Below, one piece after another: positions 35,721-44,448 of a DNA stretch of 64,000 nt. A program made the translations under genes and the position numbers. This stretch comes from an uncultured Lachnospiraceae bacterium (GTDB lineage Bacteria > Bacillota > Clostridia > Lachnospirales > Lachnospiraceae), in the NCBI GenBank assembly GCA_910583835.1, contig CAJTYM010000011.1:23485-87484 (forward strand), in the 5' to 3' direction. Position 1 is the stretch's first letter; every line of letters starts with the position of its first letter. The notes under the pieces are model-generated. The model saw only the letters and a list, made by a program, of their open reading frames with translations, made no database searches and was not told the origin of the DNA.

Positions 35721-35831
35721 CAAGGTAAAATCTGGGAACCTTTTTGCGCTTCAAAGTATCTTAATGTATAAAGGGATAATAATTTTAGACAGATTTGGGT
35801 TATTTTGCTGAAAGAGGAAAGGGACTATCTT

Positions 35832-36314
35832 ATGAGAGCGGAAAAGTTTTGTGAATGTGTCAGCAAATGCAGAAACGATTTGTATATTTTGGCGCTTGCA
35901 ATGTTGGAGAACGAGGCAGATGCAGAGGATGCTGTCGGCAATGCCATCGTAAAAGCATATGAGAATATGGAACAGGTTAGGGCCTTTCATAAATTCAAAC
36001 AATGGATGCTGATTATTACCAAGAATGAAGCGCTGAAGATTATGAAAAAACGTTTGTATTTGCCGGGAGATGAAGTGGTGGAAGCGTTGGCGAAGCCAGT
36101 CAGGGCACATTATGATGAACTTTGGGATATTATACAGGATATGAAAGAAGAATACCGCCTGGCTGTTGTATTGTTCTATTATGATGGACTGTCGCTTCGG
36201 GATATATCAGATGTGCTGGATATTCCGGTGGGTACGGTAAAATCAAGATTGAACAGAGGAAGGATGGAACTTAGGGCAGCGCTGGAAAGGGGGAATGGAA
36301 ATGACCAGATTTGA
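35832..36314 (+). CDS. ECF-type RNA polymerase sigma factor
   Basis: A 160-residue sigma-70 family protein of the ECF class. Region 2 is near residues 10-75 (ALAMLENEADAEDAVGNAI, then FKQWMLIITKNEAL) and region 4 near 95-155 (YRLAVVLFYYDGLSLRDIS, VLDIPVGTVKSRLNRGR). I start at the ATG at 35832, preceded by AGAGGAAAGG; a TTG 27 bp upstream is less likely. It overlaps the anti-sigma gene by 20 bp, the usual coupling. It probably directs transcription of surface-protein genes in response to an envelope signal. Confidence 0.9.
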   Translation: MRAEKFCECVSKCRNDLYILALAMLENEADAEDAVGNAIVKAYENMEQVRAFHKFKQWMLIITKNEALKIMKKRLYLPGDEVVEALAKPVRAHYDELWDIIQDMKEEYRLAVVLFYYDGLSLRDISDVLDIPVGTVKSRLNRGRMELRAALERGNGNDQI

Positions 36315-37383
36315 CCGGAAAGTTAAGAAAATGGCAAAGGAATTTAAAGCGCCGGATAGTTATCATGAGAGAGTAGATGGGACGCTTGCCAAAATAAAGG
36401 AAGACTATGTTGCGGCGCCCAGAAGAAAACCGATTGTAAAGGCTGCGCTTTATGTAATGGTTCTTTTCGTTATGATAAGCGGAATCCTCCTTTTGTCTGA
36501 TACGAAATCAGCAGAGGCAAGTTTACTGGAAGCTTTTAAGCAGACATTTTTTGATTTTTTTGGTATGGATGAAAAGCAATCAGAAATAACAGGGGTAGAA
36601 AGCGAGAAGAAGACAGCCGTCAGCAAACCAGATTTATTGATGGAACTCAAAGAGGTGGTAATGGATACGCAGAATATTTATGCCATGATAAAAATCACAG
36701 CACCGCCCGGCGTGGAATTTAAGGAGGGCATGACATTTGATTATTTCGGTTTTTGTGAAGGGACAAACTATAATGTCTCCACTTTGGTTCCAGGTGTGAG
36801 GGACTGTGAGCTTTTTGAAGTTTTGGATGGGAAGGACAATGTGGGATTGTTTGTAATCAGTATCTCAACGGACCAGCAGATTGAAGAGGGAAAGGATGTC
36901 ACGGTATTTTTTGAAGATTTGATTTCAGGACCGTATGAGGATAAACCAGAAATATTGATAGAGGGTATATGGAGCCTGTCTTTTACTGCGGATTATACAA
37001 ATTCAAAGGATGTCACGGTAGAAGGCACGGAGGATATGAAGTATTCTTTTGCCGGTACCACGGCGGAGATAAAGGAGATTAAACTTTTGCCGCTGGGTCT
37101 GACATTGATTTCCGATGTGTCTAAGGTTGATACGGATACATTGAACACAACGGATACGAGGTTTGTTATTCGCATGAAAATGCTTGACGGCAGTGAAATC
37201 GTTGTTGACAGCCCCAATTTGGAAGATGAATGTTTTGTCAGTGGCGGCAGCATCGGACAGTATGAGGAGAATGGGCGGGTTTATCAGAAATATGTAGGGC
37301 AGTTTAAAGAAGCGATTGATATCAGCCAGGTAATGGGGATTTACATTGCAGATTATTATGTGCCGTTGAAAGATTATGACTGA
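36295..37383 (+). CDS. Membrane anti-sigma factor (DUF4179-like)
   Basis: A 362-residue protein with an N-terminal cytosolic segment (residues 1-45) that should bind the sigma factor, one transmembrane helix (about 46-66, ALYVMVLFVMISGILLL) and a large extracytoplasmic beta-rich domain resembling DUF4179 proteins encoded next to ECF sigma genes. It overlaps the sigma gene by 20 bp; ATGs at 36295 and 36301 are both possible starts. The external domain probably senses the envelope signal. No protease-site motif is recognisable. Confidence 0.8.
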   Translation: MEMTRFDRKVKKMAKEFKAPDSYHERVDGTLAKIKEDYVAAPRRKPIVKAALYVMVLFVMISGILLLSDTKSAEASLLEAFKQTFFDFFGMDEKQSEITGVESEKKTAVSKPDLLMELKEVVMDTQNIYAMIKITAPPGVEFKEGMTFDYFGFCEGTNYNVSTLVPGVRDCELFEVLDGKDNVGLFVISISTDQQIEEGKDVTVFFEDLISGPYEDKPEILIEGIWSLSFTADYTNSKDVTVEGTEDMKYSFAGTTAEIKEIKLLPLGLTLISDVSKVDTDTLNTTDTRFVIRMKMLDGSEIVVDSPNLEDECFVSGGSIGQYEENGRVYQKYVGQFKEAIDISQVMGIYIADYYVPLKDYD

Positions 37384-37467
37384 AATGAATTTACGCATCT
37401 GTGTTTGCGGACACGGGGATGTAAAAATAAATAGCATATATATATGCGGAAAGAAGAGGAGAAAATT

Positions 37468-39693
37468 ATGAAGATGAAGCAGTGGAGTAAAAGGGCGGCG
37501 GCATGGTTTTTAGCTATATCATTGTGCTTCACGTCATTTGGCGTATCTGGGGAGGCTGTACAGGCTGCAGCAGATGCAGACAATGGGGAAGAGAATGTAA
37601 CTTTAAGGGGTCCTGCCATCGATGCGGAGGGAGGAAAAATCGTATGGGACTGTGTCTATTTTGGCAATTACTGGCAGAGCAGGTACATACCCCAGCCTGA
37701 GAACCAGCCGGTGCAGGGGGAGGATGATGTGGTGCACGAAGATTCGGATGGCACAAAATATCTTGTTCGCGAAGATAAGACGTGTTATAAATATGAGCCG
37801 ATTAAGTGGCGCGTTTTATCAGTTAGTGAAGATGGCAGGGAGGCGTTTCTGATGGCGGATAAAAATCTTGATGCCCAGCATTACCATGCTTCATACAGCG
37901 ATACGGTCACATGGGAAGACTCCGATGTCCGCGCATGGATGAATGAGGATTTCCTGGATACGGCATTTTCAGCCAGGGAGAAAGAAGGAATTATCCGCAC
38001 GGAGATTGAGAATAAGAAAAGCCCGGAATATGTGAAAGGGGAAAATGAAGAAGACGAGGCGCATACGACAGATTCCGTCTATCTGCCCTCACGCGAAGAG
38101 ATTACATCACGCACGTATGGATTTACAGATGATACAGGCGTGACAGAGACAAGGAAATCGGAAAATACAGATTTTGCAGGGAACGGCGGAACGATTAAAA
38201 CAGACAATCCCTCTGCAGATTACTGGCTCAGGACAATGGGAACCCAAGGCCGTGTCAGCCATGTGGATTATTTAGATGGGAAGATTCCTACGGAAAATCT
38301 AAATGCGCTTCTTGGCGCTGTAAATGATATAAGCAGGATTCGTCCGGCGCTTCATTTGGATTTGACAAAAACAGACCTTTGGAGTTATGCTGGAAAAGTA
38401 AAGCAGGATAAGACAGAAATTGCGCCGCTGGTGCCGACGCAGAAGCCTGAAACGGAACAGGGAGTTACTATGGCGCCAGGACAGGCTTATCCCCAAAATC
38501 CGGTGGTCAATGGGAATGATTTAAAAAAGAATACATGGGACTGCATTTATTTCGGAAAGTATTATGATACCAAGATTACGCCCTCTGCTTTGGCAGCGGC
38601 AGACGAACATGGAACGGTGAAAGAAGATGAAAAGAAAGAATCGTATCTGATTCGCCACGAGCAGGGATATTTCCAGTATGAGCCGATAAAGTGGCGGGTT
38701 CTGTCTGTGAGCGAAGACGGCAGAGATGCATTTGTGATAGCGGATAAAGTGATTGACGTTGCAGCGTATTATCATGACAATGGAGTGGAAATAACATGGG
38801 AGAAGAGTGATATCAGAGCGTGGCTCAATGAAGAGTTTTTGACAATGGCATTTACTGCAGAGGAGCAGGCGGCAGTGAAAATGACCGATGTAACAACAGC
38901 GGATAATCAGTGGTCAGGGGAGCCCGGCGGGAACGATACCAAAGACAAGATTTATCTTCCCTCCATTGAGGAGGTATTAAATACGGCGTATGGATTTAGC
39001 AGCGATGCGGCAGAAGGCGATACAAGAAAAATCACAGTTACAGATTTTACGGGCAAGGGCGGTACGCCATATAAGCCAGCTGACGGTTTTATGTCTTATT
39101 GGCTGCGTTCGCCGGGAACGGCGAAAGGCTGCCCGGCGCAGGTAGGTCATTGGGGAGAAGGAGAGATTCTTACAGAGCCAAGCATGATGTTAGAGAAAGC
39201 GGCATCGTATCTCGGCATACGTCCGGTTATGCACGTAGATTTGACAGATACGGCACTGTGGACTTATGCGGGACAGGTAACGCCGGAAGGGATAGTTATA
39301 CCCAAGAAAGAAGAAACAGACACTACGAAGCAGCCAGGGAAACCAACCACAGACACTGATTTAACGCCTGCCCCATCAACGCAGAAGCCAGATACGCAAA
39401 TAAAAAAACCCGGCAAACCGAAAATAAAGAAATTAGTAAATAAAAAAGGGAAAAAAGTGACGGTTACGCTTTCGGGGAAGGTGTCCGGCGCTACTGGCTA
39501 TCAGGTGGTATATGCGGCAAAGTCATCCATGAAAGGGCAAAAGAAGAAGACTTTCAAGGGAACCAGCGTGACAGTAAAGGGTCTCAAAAAGAAGAAAACA
39601 TACTATTTCCGTGTGCGCGCGTATACGAAGAAAAATGGAAAAACAGTGTATGGCAGTTGGGGAAATAAGAAAAGCATCAAAATCAAAAAATAA
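37468..39693 (+). CDS. Secreted protein with two DUF6273 repeats and C-terminal FN3-like module
   Basis: 741 residues: a signal peptide (residues 1-35; hydrophobic core AAAWFLAISLCFTSFGV), two DUF6273-type repeats (about 55-300 and 355-600) sharing YEPIKWRVLSVSEDGR, SDVRAW and IRPVMHVDLT or IRPALHLDLT, a Pro/Thr linker, then a basic FN3-like module (about 650-741) with GYQVVYAAKSSMKGQKKKTF and YYFRVRAYTKKNGK. I start at 37468 after AGAGGAG. No sortase signal or anchor is visible. It is 85 bp after the anti-sigma gene and 14 bp before a second secreted protein with the same end module. Function is unknown; probably cell surface or extracellular matrix. Confidence 0.85.
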   Translation: MKMKQWSKRAAAWFLAISLCFTSFGVSGEAVQAAADADNGEENVTLRGPAIDAEGGKIVWDCVYFGNYWQSRYIPQPENQPVQGEDDVVHEDSDGTKYLVREDKTCYKYEPIKWRVLSVSEDGREAFLMADKNLDAQHYHASYSDTVTWEDSDVRAWMNEDFLDTAFSAREKEGIIRTEIENKKSPEYVKGENEEDEAHTTDSVYLPSREEITSRTYGFTDDTGVTETRKSENTDFAGNGGTIKTDNPSADYWLRTMGTQGRVSHVDYLDGKIPTENLNALLGAVNDISRIRPALHLDLTKTDLWSYAGKVKQDKTEIAPLVPTQKPETEQGVTMAPGQAYPQNPVVNGNDLKKNTWDCIYFGKYYDTKITPSALAAADEHGTVKEDEKKESYLIRHEQGYFQYEPIKWRVLSVSEDGRDAFVIADKVIDVAAYYHDNGVEITWEKSDIRAWLNEEFLTMAFTAEEQAAVKMTDVTTADNQWSGEPGGNDTKDKIYLPSIEEVLNTAYGFSSDAAEGDTRKITVTDFTGKGGTPYKPADGFMSYWLRSPGTAKGCPAQVGHWGEGEILTEPSMMLEKAASYLGIRPVMHVDLTDTALWTYAGQVTPEGIVIPKKEETDTTKQPGKPTTDTDLTPAPSTQKPDTQIKKPGKPKIKKLVNKKGKKVTVTLSGKVSGATGYQVVYAAKSSMKGQKKKTFKGTSVTVKGLKKKKTYYFRVRAYTKKNGKTVYGSWGNKKSIKIKK

Positions 39694-39707
39694 AAAGGGG
39701 GAAAATT

Positions 39708-42700
39708 ATGCCTGAAAAAAAGTTTTTGGCGGCAAAATTCATGGCATTTACTATGCTGTTCCTATGTCTTCTTGTAGGAAACCAGCTGTCTGCAAGAGCA
39801 GAGACGGCGCAAGTTGCGCCTGGGATGACGGAGGAAGAGGTCCGGCAGAGGTATGAGGATGCCATTGAGCTGGCGGAGGTGTTTCGGACAGACGAAAGCT
39901 TTGCGCATAGCTTTACCTTTTCGGCAGCGGAGGAGGAAAGGCTCAGGACGCTGCTTAGGGAAAAAGTTTATCAGGGCGGCAATCCTTCTGGTACGGTTCT
40001 GCGTCTTTCCTATATTAGGAAATATGTAAGCGAAAGGCTTACTTATGACCAGGAGGCATCAGAGATTCCAGAGTCAACGTATACCGTGCTGTGTGAGAAC
40101 ACAGGAACAAGCGCGGTGAATTACAGCTGTATCACACAGGTCGTAAGGGATTTGTGCCTGTTGGACGGTATTCCCTGTTTTCGGCTTTTTGGCGATGACT
40201 GGGAGTCGGGAAATGGATATGAGATGGTGATGGTGTATGATGGTTCCCAGTGGTGGTTCCTGGATGCGGCGGCGGACGCAGTGAATCCCGCGGATCTCTA
40301 TGAGGGGCTGGTGCAGGCGGCGGATGCTCTTGCAGCATTTGGCGGCATGTTCATACCATGGAAGATTACCTTTGACTATAATTATGACTGTGAGGAGGAT
40401 ATGAGCCTCTGGGGAATCCCGAATGGTGTTTCTTTTGGCAGCGGCAAACGTAAGGGGGACTGCTACAGGGTATTTTATGATAAAGAAGATAAAAAAATCA
40501 AGATGGGGTATTATGATTCATTGAGCTGCCTGCAGATGAATAATCTCCACTGCTATGGCTCGGACAAAGCTACAGCTGCTGATGGGAGCGCGCCCAGCGG
40601 ACTGACGGAGTATGCCAAGCTGGAAAGCGGAGGAGAGGAAGTAGGAATTTATGTTGAAGCCGGGAAAGGATATCTCCAATATGGAATTTCCCTGCACGGA
40701 CGGGTCGTTGTGGACGGCGTGGAATATAATTTTAATGAAAAGGGCAATTCCATCAGCATTCCGTGGTATCAGGCAGAGAATAGGCCGTATGAAGGCAAGG
40801 ACAAGGAATATATGGCGTCACGCTATGTGAACCAGAAAGAGCAGACGAGAAAAATTGCGGAGGCGCTCTGTGCAGACCCGGATTATTTCTTTGACCTGTA
40901 TTACAGTGAGGAAGAGCTTGCCTATCTGAACGGAGAACTGGAAACTATTATGGTGACAGAAGACGGCGCAGTGTTATCAGAGAAAGAAAAGGCGCTGCGA
41001 ATTCTTGAATATATAAACAAAAAGGTCAAATATGAGTATGGCTTGGGCATAAATTATGATTGTTATGAAACGCTGCAGAGAGGAGCGGGGAACTGTACGG
41101 AATACTGTGTCTGTTTCCGTGATTTATGTATCCTGTCAGACATTGACTGTTTCTGTATCATGGGGGCAATGGAATCATCCAATCTGTATTTTGTAGGCGG
41201 GGATGGTTCAGACCATGGATGGAATCTGGCAAGGCTGGACGGAGAATGGTGTTTCGTGGAGCCGCAGGCTACGAAGCTGTGGTACGATTTTGATAATTTC
41301 CCATATTTTCCCCAGTACATCGGTCAGGGCTATACCGGTAACGGCAATCCGGTGGCGGTTTCCGAGGAAGGGCTGCGGCTTCAGCGGATATGGTCGGGAA
41401 TAGCGTTGTGCTATCAGTTTGAGGAGGATGGGGAGCTTGCCATTTATGCAAGGAAAAGCGCGGGCGCATATGCAGACTATGATGGCAGCCATGATGATGG
41501 CGGGATGAATTTCTCCACGGATGAGAATGGAAAGCTGAAAGAAAAGTATGGATTTGTCACATGGGAGAAGACCGTGAATACAGAAGATGGGAAAGCAGCC
41601 GAGACATGGCAGGGGTATCTGCGCCATGGGTATCTCTGTATGGGACCAACGGTAATTGACAGTGAACTTTATGAATTTGAGACCATAAAACATACTATGG
41701 GTTACTCGGTGTCAGCTGGGCGTAAAATCGGGGAGAAATTATATTACCGGATTGGCAGGATGGACATAGAACCAATCGCAGATGTTGCCTACACGGGAGA
41801 AGCTATCTGCCCGAAGCCAGTCATAAAGCATGGGGATACCGTGCTTGTGGAGGGCAGGGATTATGAGGTTGTTTCCTATGACAAAAATACGGAGGTAACG
41901 CCCAGTTACTCTTCTGGGGCAACCTGCGAGATAGAAGGAATGGGTGATTATTACGATACGGTGACCCGCCGTTTTAAGATTGTCAAAAGGGATATTTCAG
42001 ACATGGATGTCACCATGGAGTGGAGCGAGCGTACATGGAGCCAGGAATTAGACGCCGGGGGAGGCTATGGGCAGCCGCAGGTATCGATTGACATGCCTAG
42101 GAGTGAATATACGGTAAGCTATTCCGGCTTTGACAATGTGGGAACAGGAACGATTGTCATTACAGGCAGGTATAACTGCATGGGCACGATAAGAAAGACC
42201 TGCGAGCTGAAGCCGTGCGAACTGACAGGTGATGAGTTTGAGGTCATGCTTTCCCAGGAATCGTATTCCTATACCGGAGCGGAACACAGGCCGGATGTTA
42301 CGGTAAGATGGCTGAAAGAGGATGGAACGCTCTGGCGCCAACTCAGCCTAAGCGAATATGACGTTGCTTATGAGAATAACGTGGAGGCAGGCAAGGCAAA
42401 AGTGTTAGTTGACGGACGCGGAAAATTTACCGGCAGGCTGGAGGCGGAGTTTTCCATCCAGAAGCAGTCTGGCAATAATCCCAACCCCGGAGGGCAGGAG
42501 CCGAATCCGGGAGGGCAGGACCCGGACCAAGGCGGACAGGGTCCAGATTCTGGCGGACAGAGCACGAATCCAGGCATTACGCCAGGTACAGGGGCAGCCG
42601 TAAATCCGGTGGAGAAGCCGGATTCTGGCAAGCAGCCGGCTGAGACAGAACCAGCACAGCCCAAGAAATTAGGCAAACCTAAAGTTAAGAAGTTAAAAAA

Positions 42701-42953
42701 TAAAAAAGGCAGGAAAGTTACGCTTATCCTCGCAAAGAAAATATCCGGCGCAGACGGCTATCAGGCAGCATATGCAGCAAAGCCATCCATGAAAGGGCAG
42801 AAGAAGAAATCCTTTCAAGGGACCAGCGTGACAATAAAGAGCCTGAAGAAAGGTAAAACATATTACTTCCGCGTGCGTGCTTATACGATGAAAAATGGGA
42901 AAAAGGTATATGGCAGCTGGGGAAGCAAGAAAAGCATTAAAATAAGAAAATAA
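39708..42953 (+). CDS. Secreted protein with two transglutaminase-like domains and C-terminal FN3-like module
   Basis: 1081 residues with a signal peptide (core FMAFTMLFLCLLVG). Two transglutaminase-like domains follow. The first (about 60-230) keeps a Cys (NYSCITQVVRDLC), but the expected His position reads Asn in GNGYEMVMV, so it is probably inactive. The second (about 420-560) has GAGNCTEYCVCF, then DHGWNLARLDGEW and FVEPQ, giving Cys and His with Glu at the usual Asp. Two Ig-like repeats (IADVAYTGEAICP, YSYTGAEHRPDVTV), a Pro-Gly-Gly-Gln repeat (about 925-955) and the shared basic FN3-like module close it. It could crosslink or cleave peptides outside the cell. Confidence 0.85.
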   Translation: MPEKKFLAAKFMAFTMLFLCLLVGNQLSARAETAQVAPGMTEEEVRQRYEDAIELAEVFRTDESFAHSFTFSAAEEERLRTLLREKVYQGGNPSGTVLRLSYIRKYVSERLTYDQEASEIPESTYTVLCENTGTSAVNYSCITQVVRDLCLLDGIPCFRLFGDDWESGNGYEMVMVYDGSQWWFLDAAADAVNPADLYEGLVQAADALAAFGGMFIPWKITFDYNYDCEEDMSLWGIPNGVSFGSGKRKGDCYRVFYDKEDKKIKMGYYDSLSCLQMNNLHCYGSDKATAADGSAPSGLTEYAKLESGGEEVGIYVEAGKGYLQYGISLHGRVVVDGVEYNFNEKGNSISIPWYQAENRPYEGKDKEYMASRYVNQKEQTRKIAEALCADPDYFFDLYYSEEELAYLNGELETIMVTEDGAVLSEKEKALRILEYINKKVKYEYGLGINYDCYETLQRGAGNCTEYCVCFRDLCILSDIDCFCIMGAMESSNLYFVGGDGSDHGWNLARLDGEWCFVEPQATKLWYDFDNFPYFPQYIGQGYTGNGNPVAVSEEGLRLQRIWSGIALCYQFEEDGELAIYARKSAGAYADYDGSHDDGGMNFSTDENGKLKEKYGFVTWEKTVNTEDGKAAETWQGYLRHGYLCMGPTVIDSELYEFETIKHTMGYSVSAGRKIGEKLYYRIGRMDIEPIADVAYTGEAICPKPVIKHGDTVLVEGRDYEVVSYDKNTEVTPSYSSGATCEIEGMGDYYDTVTRRFKIVKRDISDMDVTMEWSERTWSQELDAGGGYGQPQVSIDMPRSEYTVSYSGFDNVGTGTIVITGRYNCMGTIRKTCELKPCELTGDEFEVMLSQESYSYTGAEHRPDVTVRWLKEDGTLWRQLSLSEYDVAYENNVEAGKAKVLVDGRGKFTGRLEAEFSIQKQSGNNPNPGGQEPNPGGQDPDQGGQGPDSGGQSTNPGITPGTGAAVNPVEKPDSGKQPAETEPAQPKKLGKPKVKKLKNKKGRKVTLILAKKISGADGYQAAYAAKPSMKGQKKKSFQGTSVTIKSLKKGKTYYFRVRAYTMKNGKKVYGSWGSKKSIKIRK

Positions 42954-42954
42954 A

Positions 42955-43377
42955 TTTTAAATTTGCAGTATTGCTTATAATCGTTGGAGCGTATTTTGCG
43001 TTTGGGGAGATTTTCCTGCTGTCCGATAAGTTAGATTAAGAGACGGTCTGTGCAAAATATACAAGGAAATGGGAGCGGATTACAGAAGAGGGGAAGAGGG
43101 AGCCGGTTACCATGCCGGGGAAATGCAAGGAGGACAGAGATGAGCAGGTAGTTGTCGAGACGGTTCTGCCGGACAAGATTGACAATGGCTGCTATCTCTG
43201 TTTTCGCAGTGCAAAGCAGGATATGAAGTTTTACGTTGACGGGCAGCTTAAAAAAGAATATTCCACAGAAAAGAACAGGCTGTTTGGGAGGATGAGTGCG
43301 GCTGCTAAACCTTGCGGTGGAAGAAATATGGGGAACAGACGGCAGCGCTGTCGGAACAGATAGAGCAGCAATTAAAA
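42955..43377 (+). pseudogene. Remnant of a membrane sensor protein N-terminus
   Basis: The frame reads FKFAVLLIIVGAYFAFGEIF, LLSDKLD, stop, then ETVCAKYTRKWERIT, PVTMPGKCKEDRDEQVVVET and YLCFRSAKQDMKFYVDGQLK followed by YSTEKNRLFGRMSAAA, after which a frame change leads to VEEIWGT. This is the pattern of a membrane anchor and extracytoplasmic sensor domain I associate with Lachnospiraceae GGDEF or EAL proteins. No start codon, an internal stop and no signalling domain are present. The gap to 43484 is otherwise empty. Confidence 0.5.
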
Positions 43378-43484
43378 AATAGCCGAGGTATCAAATGAAA
43401 AAGAAAGAACAACGTCAAATGATTGCGTATGAATGAAGGATGTGCTAAAATGTATAGGGATAGCATAAGTTTGGAGGTAAAAGG

Positions 43485-43967
43485 ATGTCAGTCAGATTGA
43501 TGTTAGCATATAATTTCCATCAGAAAGTACGCAGCCTGTTTTCTGAATACACAGATATGCTGATGGAAGGAGAATCTTCATTTGGGCAATATCTTGCGAT
43601 ACAGAATTATGATGATGAGCTGGAGCATTTGGAGAAGAAATATGGTTTGCCGGAAGGAAGGCTGTATTTGGCTTACAGCGATGGGGAATTAGCCGGCTGT
43701 ATAGGCTTGAAGAAGGTTGACGCAGTAAATTGTGAGATGAAACGGTTATATGTTAAACCGCAGTTCAGAGGCAAAAAGATAGGGGAAATCCTTATTCGCC
43801 AGGTTATAGATGATGCCAGGGATATTGGTTATGAGCACATGCTGTTGGATACATTGCCTTTTTTGGAAAGCGCAATTTACATGTATAAGAAATATGGGTT
43901 TTATGAAATTGAAAGTTATAATGACAGCCCGATGGAAACTTCCATATATATGAAAATGGATTTATAG
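43485..43967 (+). CDS. GNAT family N-acetyltransferase
   Basis: A 160-residue acetyltransferase. Motif A is intact (MKRLYVKPQFRGKKIGEILI, acetyl-CoA pyrophosphate loop), followed by ARDIGYEHMLLDT and LESAIYMYKKYGFYEIESYN, the usual motif B. The ATG follows TTGGAGGTAAAAGG. It resembles small-molecule acetyltransferases that act on amines; the substrate is unknown. It stands alone between relic genes. Confidence 0.9.
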   Translation: MSVRLMLAYNFHQKVRSLFSEYTDMLMEGESSFGQYLAIQNYDDELEHLEKKYGLPEGRLYLAYSDGELAGCIGLKKVDAVNCEMKRLYVKPQFRGKKIGEILIRQVIDDARDIGYEHMLLDTLPFLESAIYMYKKYGFYEIESYNDSPMETSIYMKMDL

Positions 43968-43995
43968 AGAGATAAGTATATTGGAGGGGGCTATT

Positions 43996-44258
43996 ATGAA
44001 TTTAGGGACAACGTATATTTGTGTAAACGATATGCAGAAATCATTAGTTTTTTTGCGGAAAAAGGGCAAGCCAGAAATAACATTATCATCCTTAACTTTG
44101 AGGCGGAAGATTTGAAACAGGAACATGAGCGGCTGCTGGGGCTTAACATAGGGAAGGTGTCTGATTTGATGTACGTCAATGTGCATATGCCGTACTGGTA
44201 CTTTAATTTTGAAGGCCCTGACGGAAACACTATTGAAGTGGCAGGAAAATATGTGTGA
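43996..44258 (+). pseudogene. Broken VOC/glyoxalase-family gene
   Basis: From ATG 43996, after GGAGGGGG, the frame begins MNLGTTYICVNDMQKSLVF, a typical VOC (glyoxalase/bleomycin resistance) start, then jumps into KKGKPEI. The correct continuation lies in another frame at about 44070-44258: NNIIILNFEAEDLKQEHERL, MYVNVHMPYWYFNFEGPDGN, TIEVAGKY. About 45 middle residues are missing and the frame is shifted, so the gene is dead. Confidence 0.7.
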
Positions 44259-44351
44259 CGAATATGCTGAACAAGGAGAATTTTGAAGAATATAATATGT
44301 TAGGAAATGGATATGACAGACAGTCGTACTCTCATTTCTTTATGATGATAC

Positions 44352-44397
44352 CCAAAGGTCTTGCTGCCTCTGACAGCAAAGACATCTTGCACAAAAA
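44352..44397 (+). repeat. Dispersed hairpin repeat, copy C
   Basis: CCAAAGGTCTTGCTGCCTC, then TGACAGCAAAGACATC, then TTGCACAAAAA. Hairpin arms are GTCTTGCTG and CAGCAAAGAC with one bulge. The repeat end supplies the -35 TTGCAC of the hemerythrin gene promoter. Confidence 0.7.
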
Positions 44398-44416
44398 TTG
44401 GAAATTATGCTATAAT
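44388..44416 (+). promoter_or_regulatory. Promoter of the hemerythrin-REC gene
   Basis: TTGCAC (44388-44393), 17 bp, TATAAT (44411-44416). It predicts a 5' leader of about 25 nt before the ribosome site GGAGGA. Confidence 0.65.
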
Positions 44417-44448
44417 ATGACAAATATTGTAAATGGAGGAGATGTAAC

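Noticed and set aside
42475..42580. Tandem G/C-rich repeat as a DNA element
   Set aside because: It is the coding Pro-Gly-Gly-Gln linker of the secreted transglutaminase-like protein.
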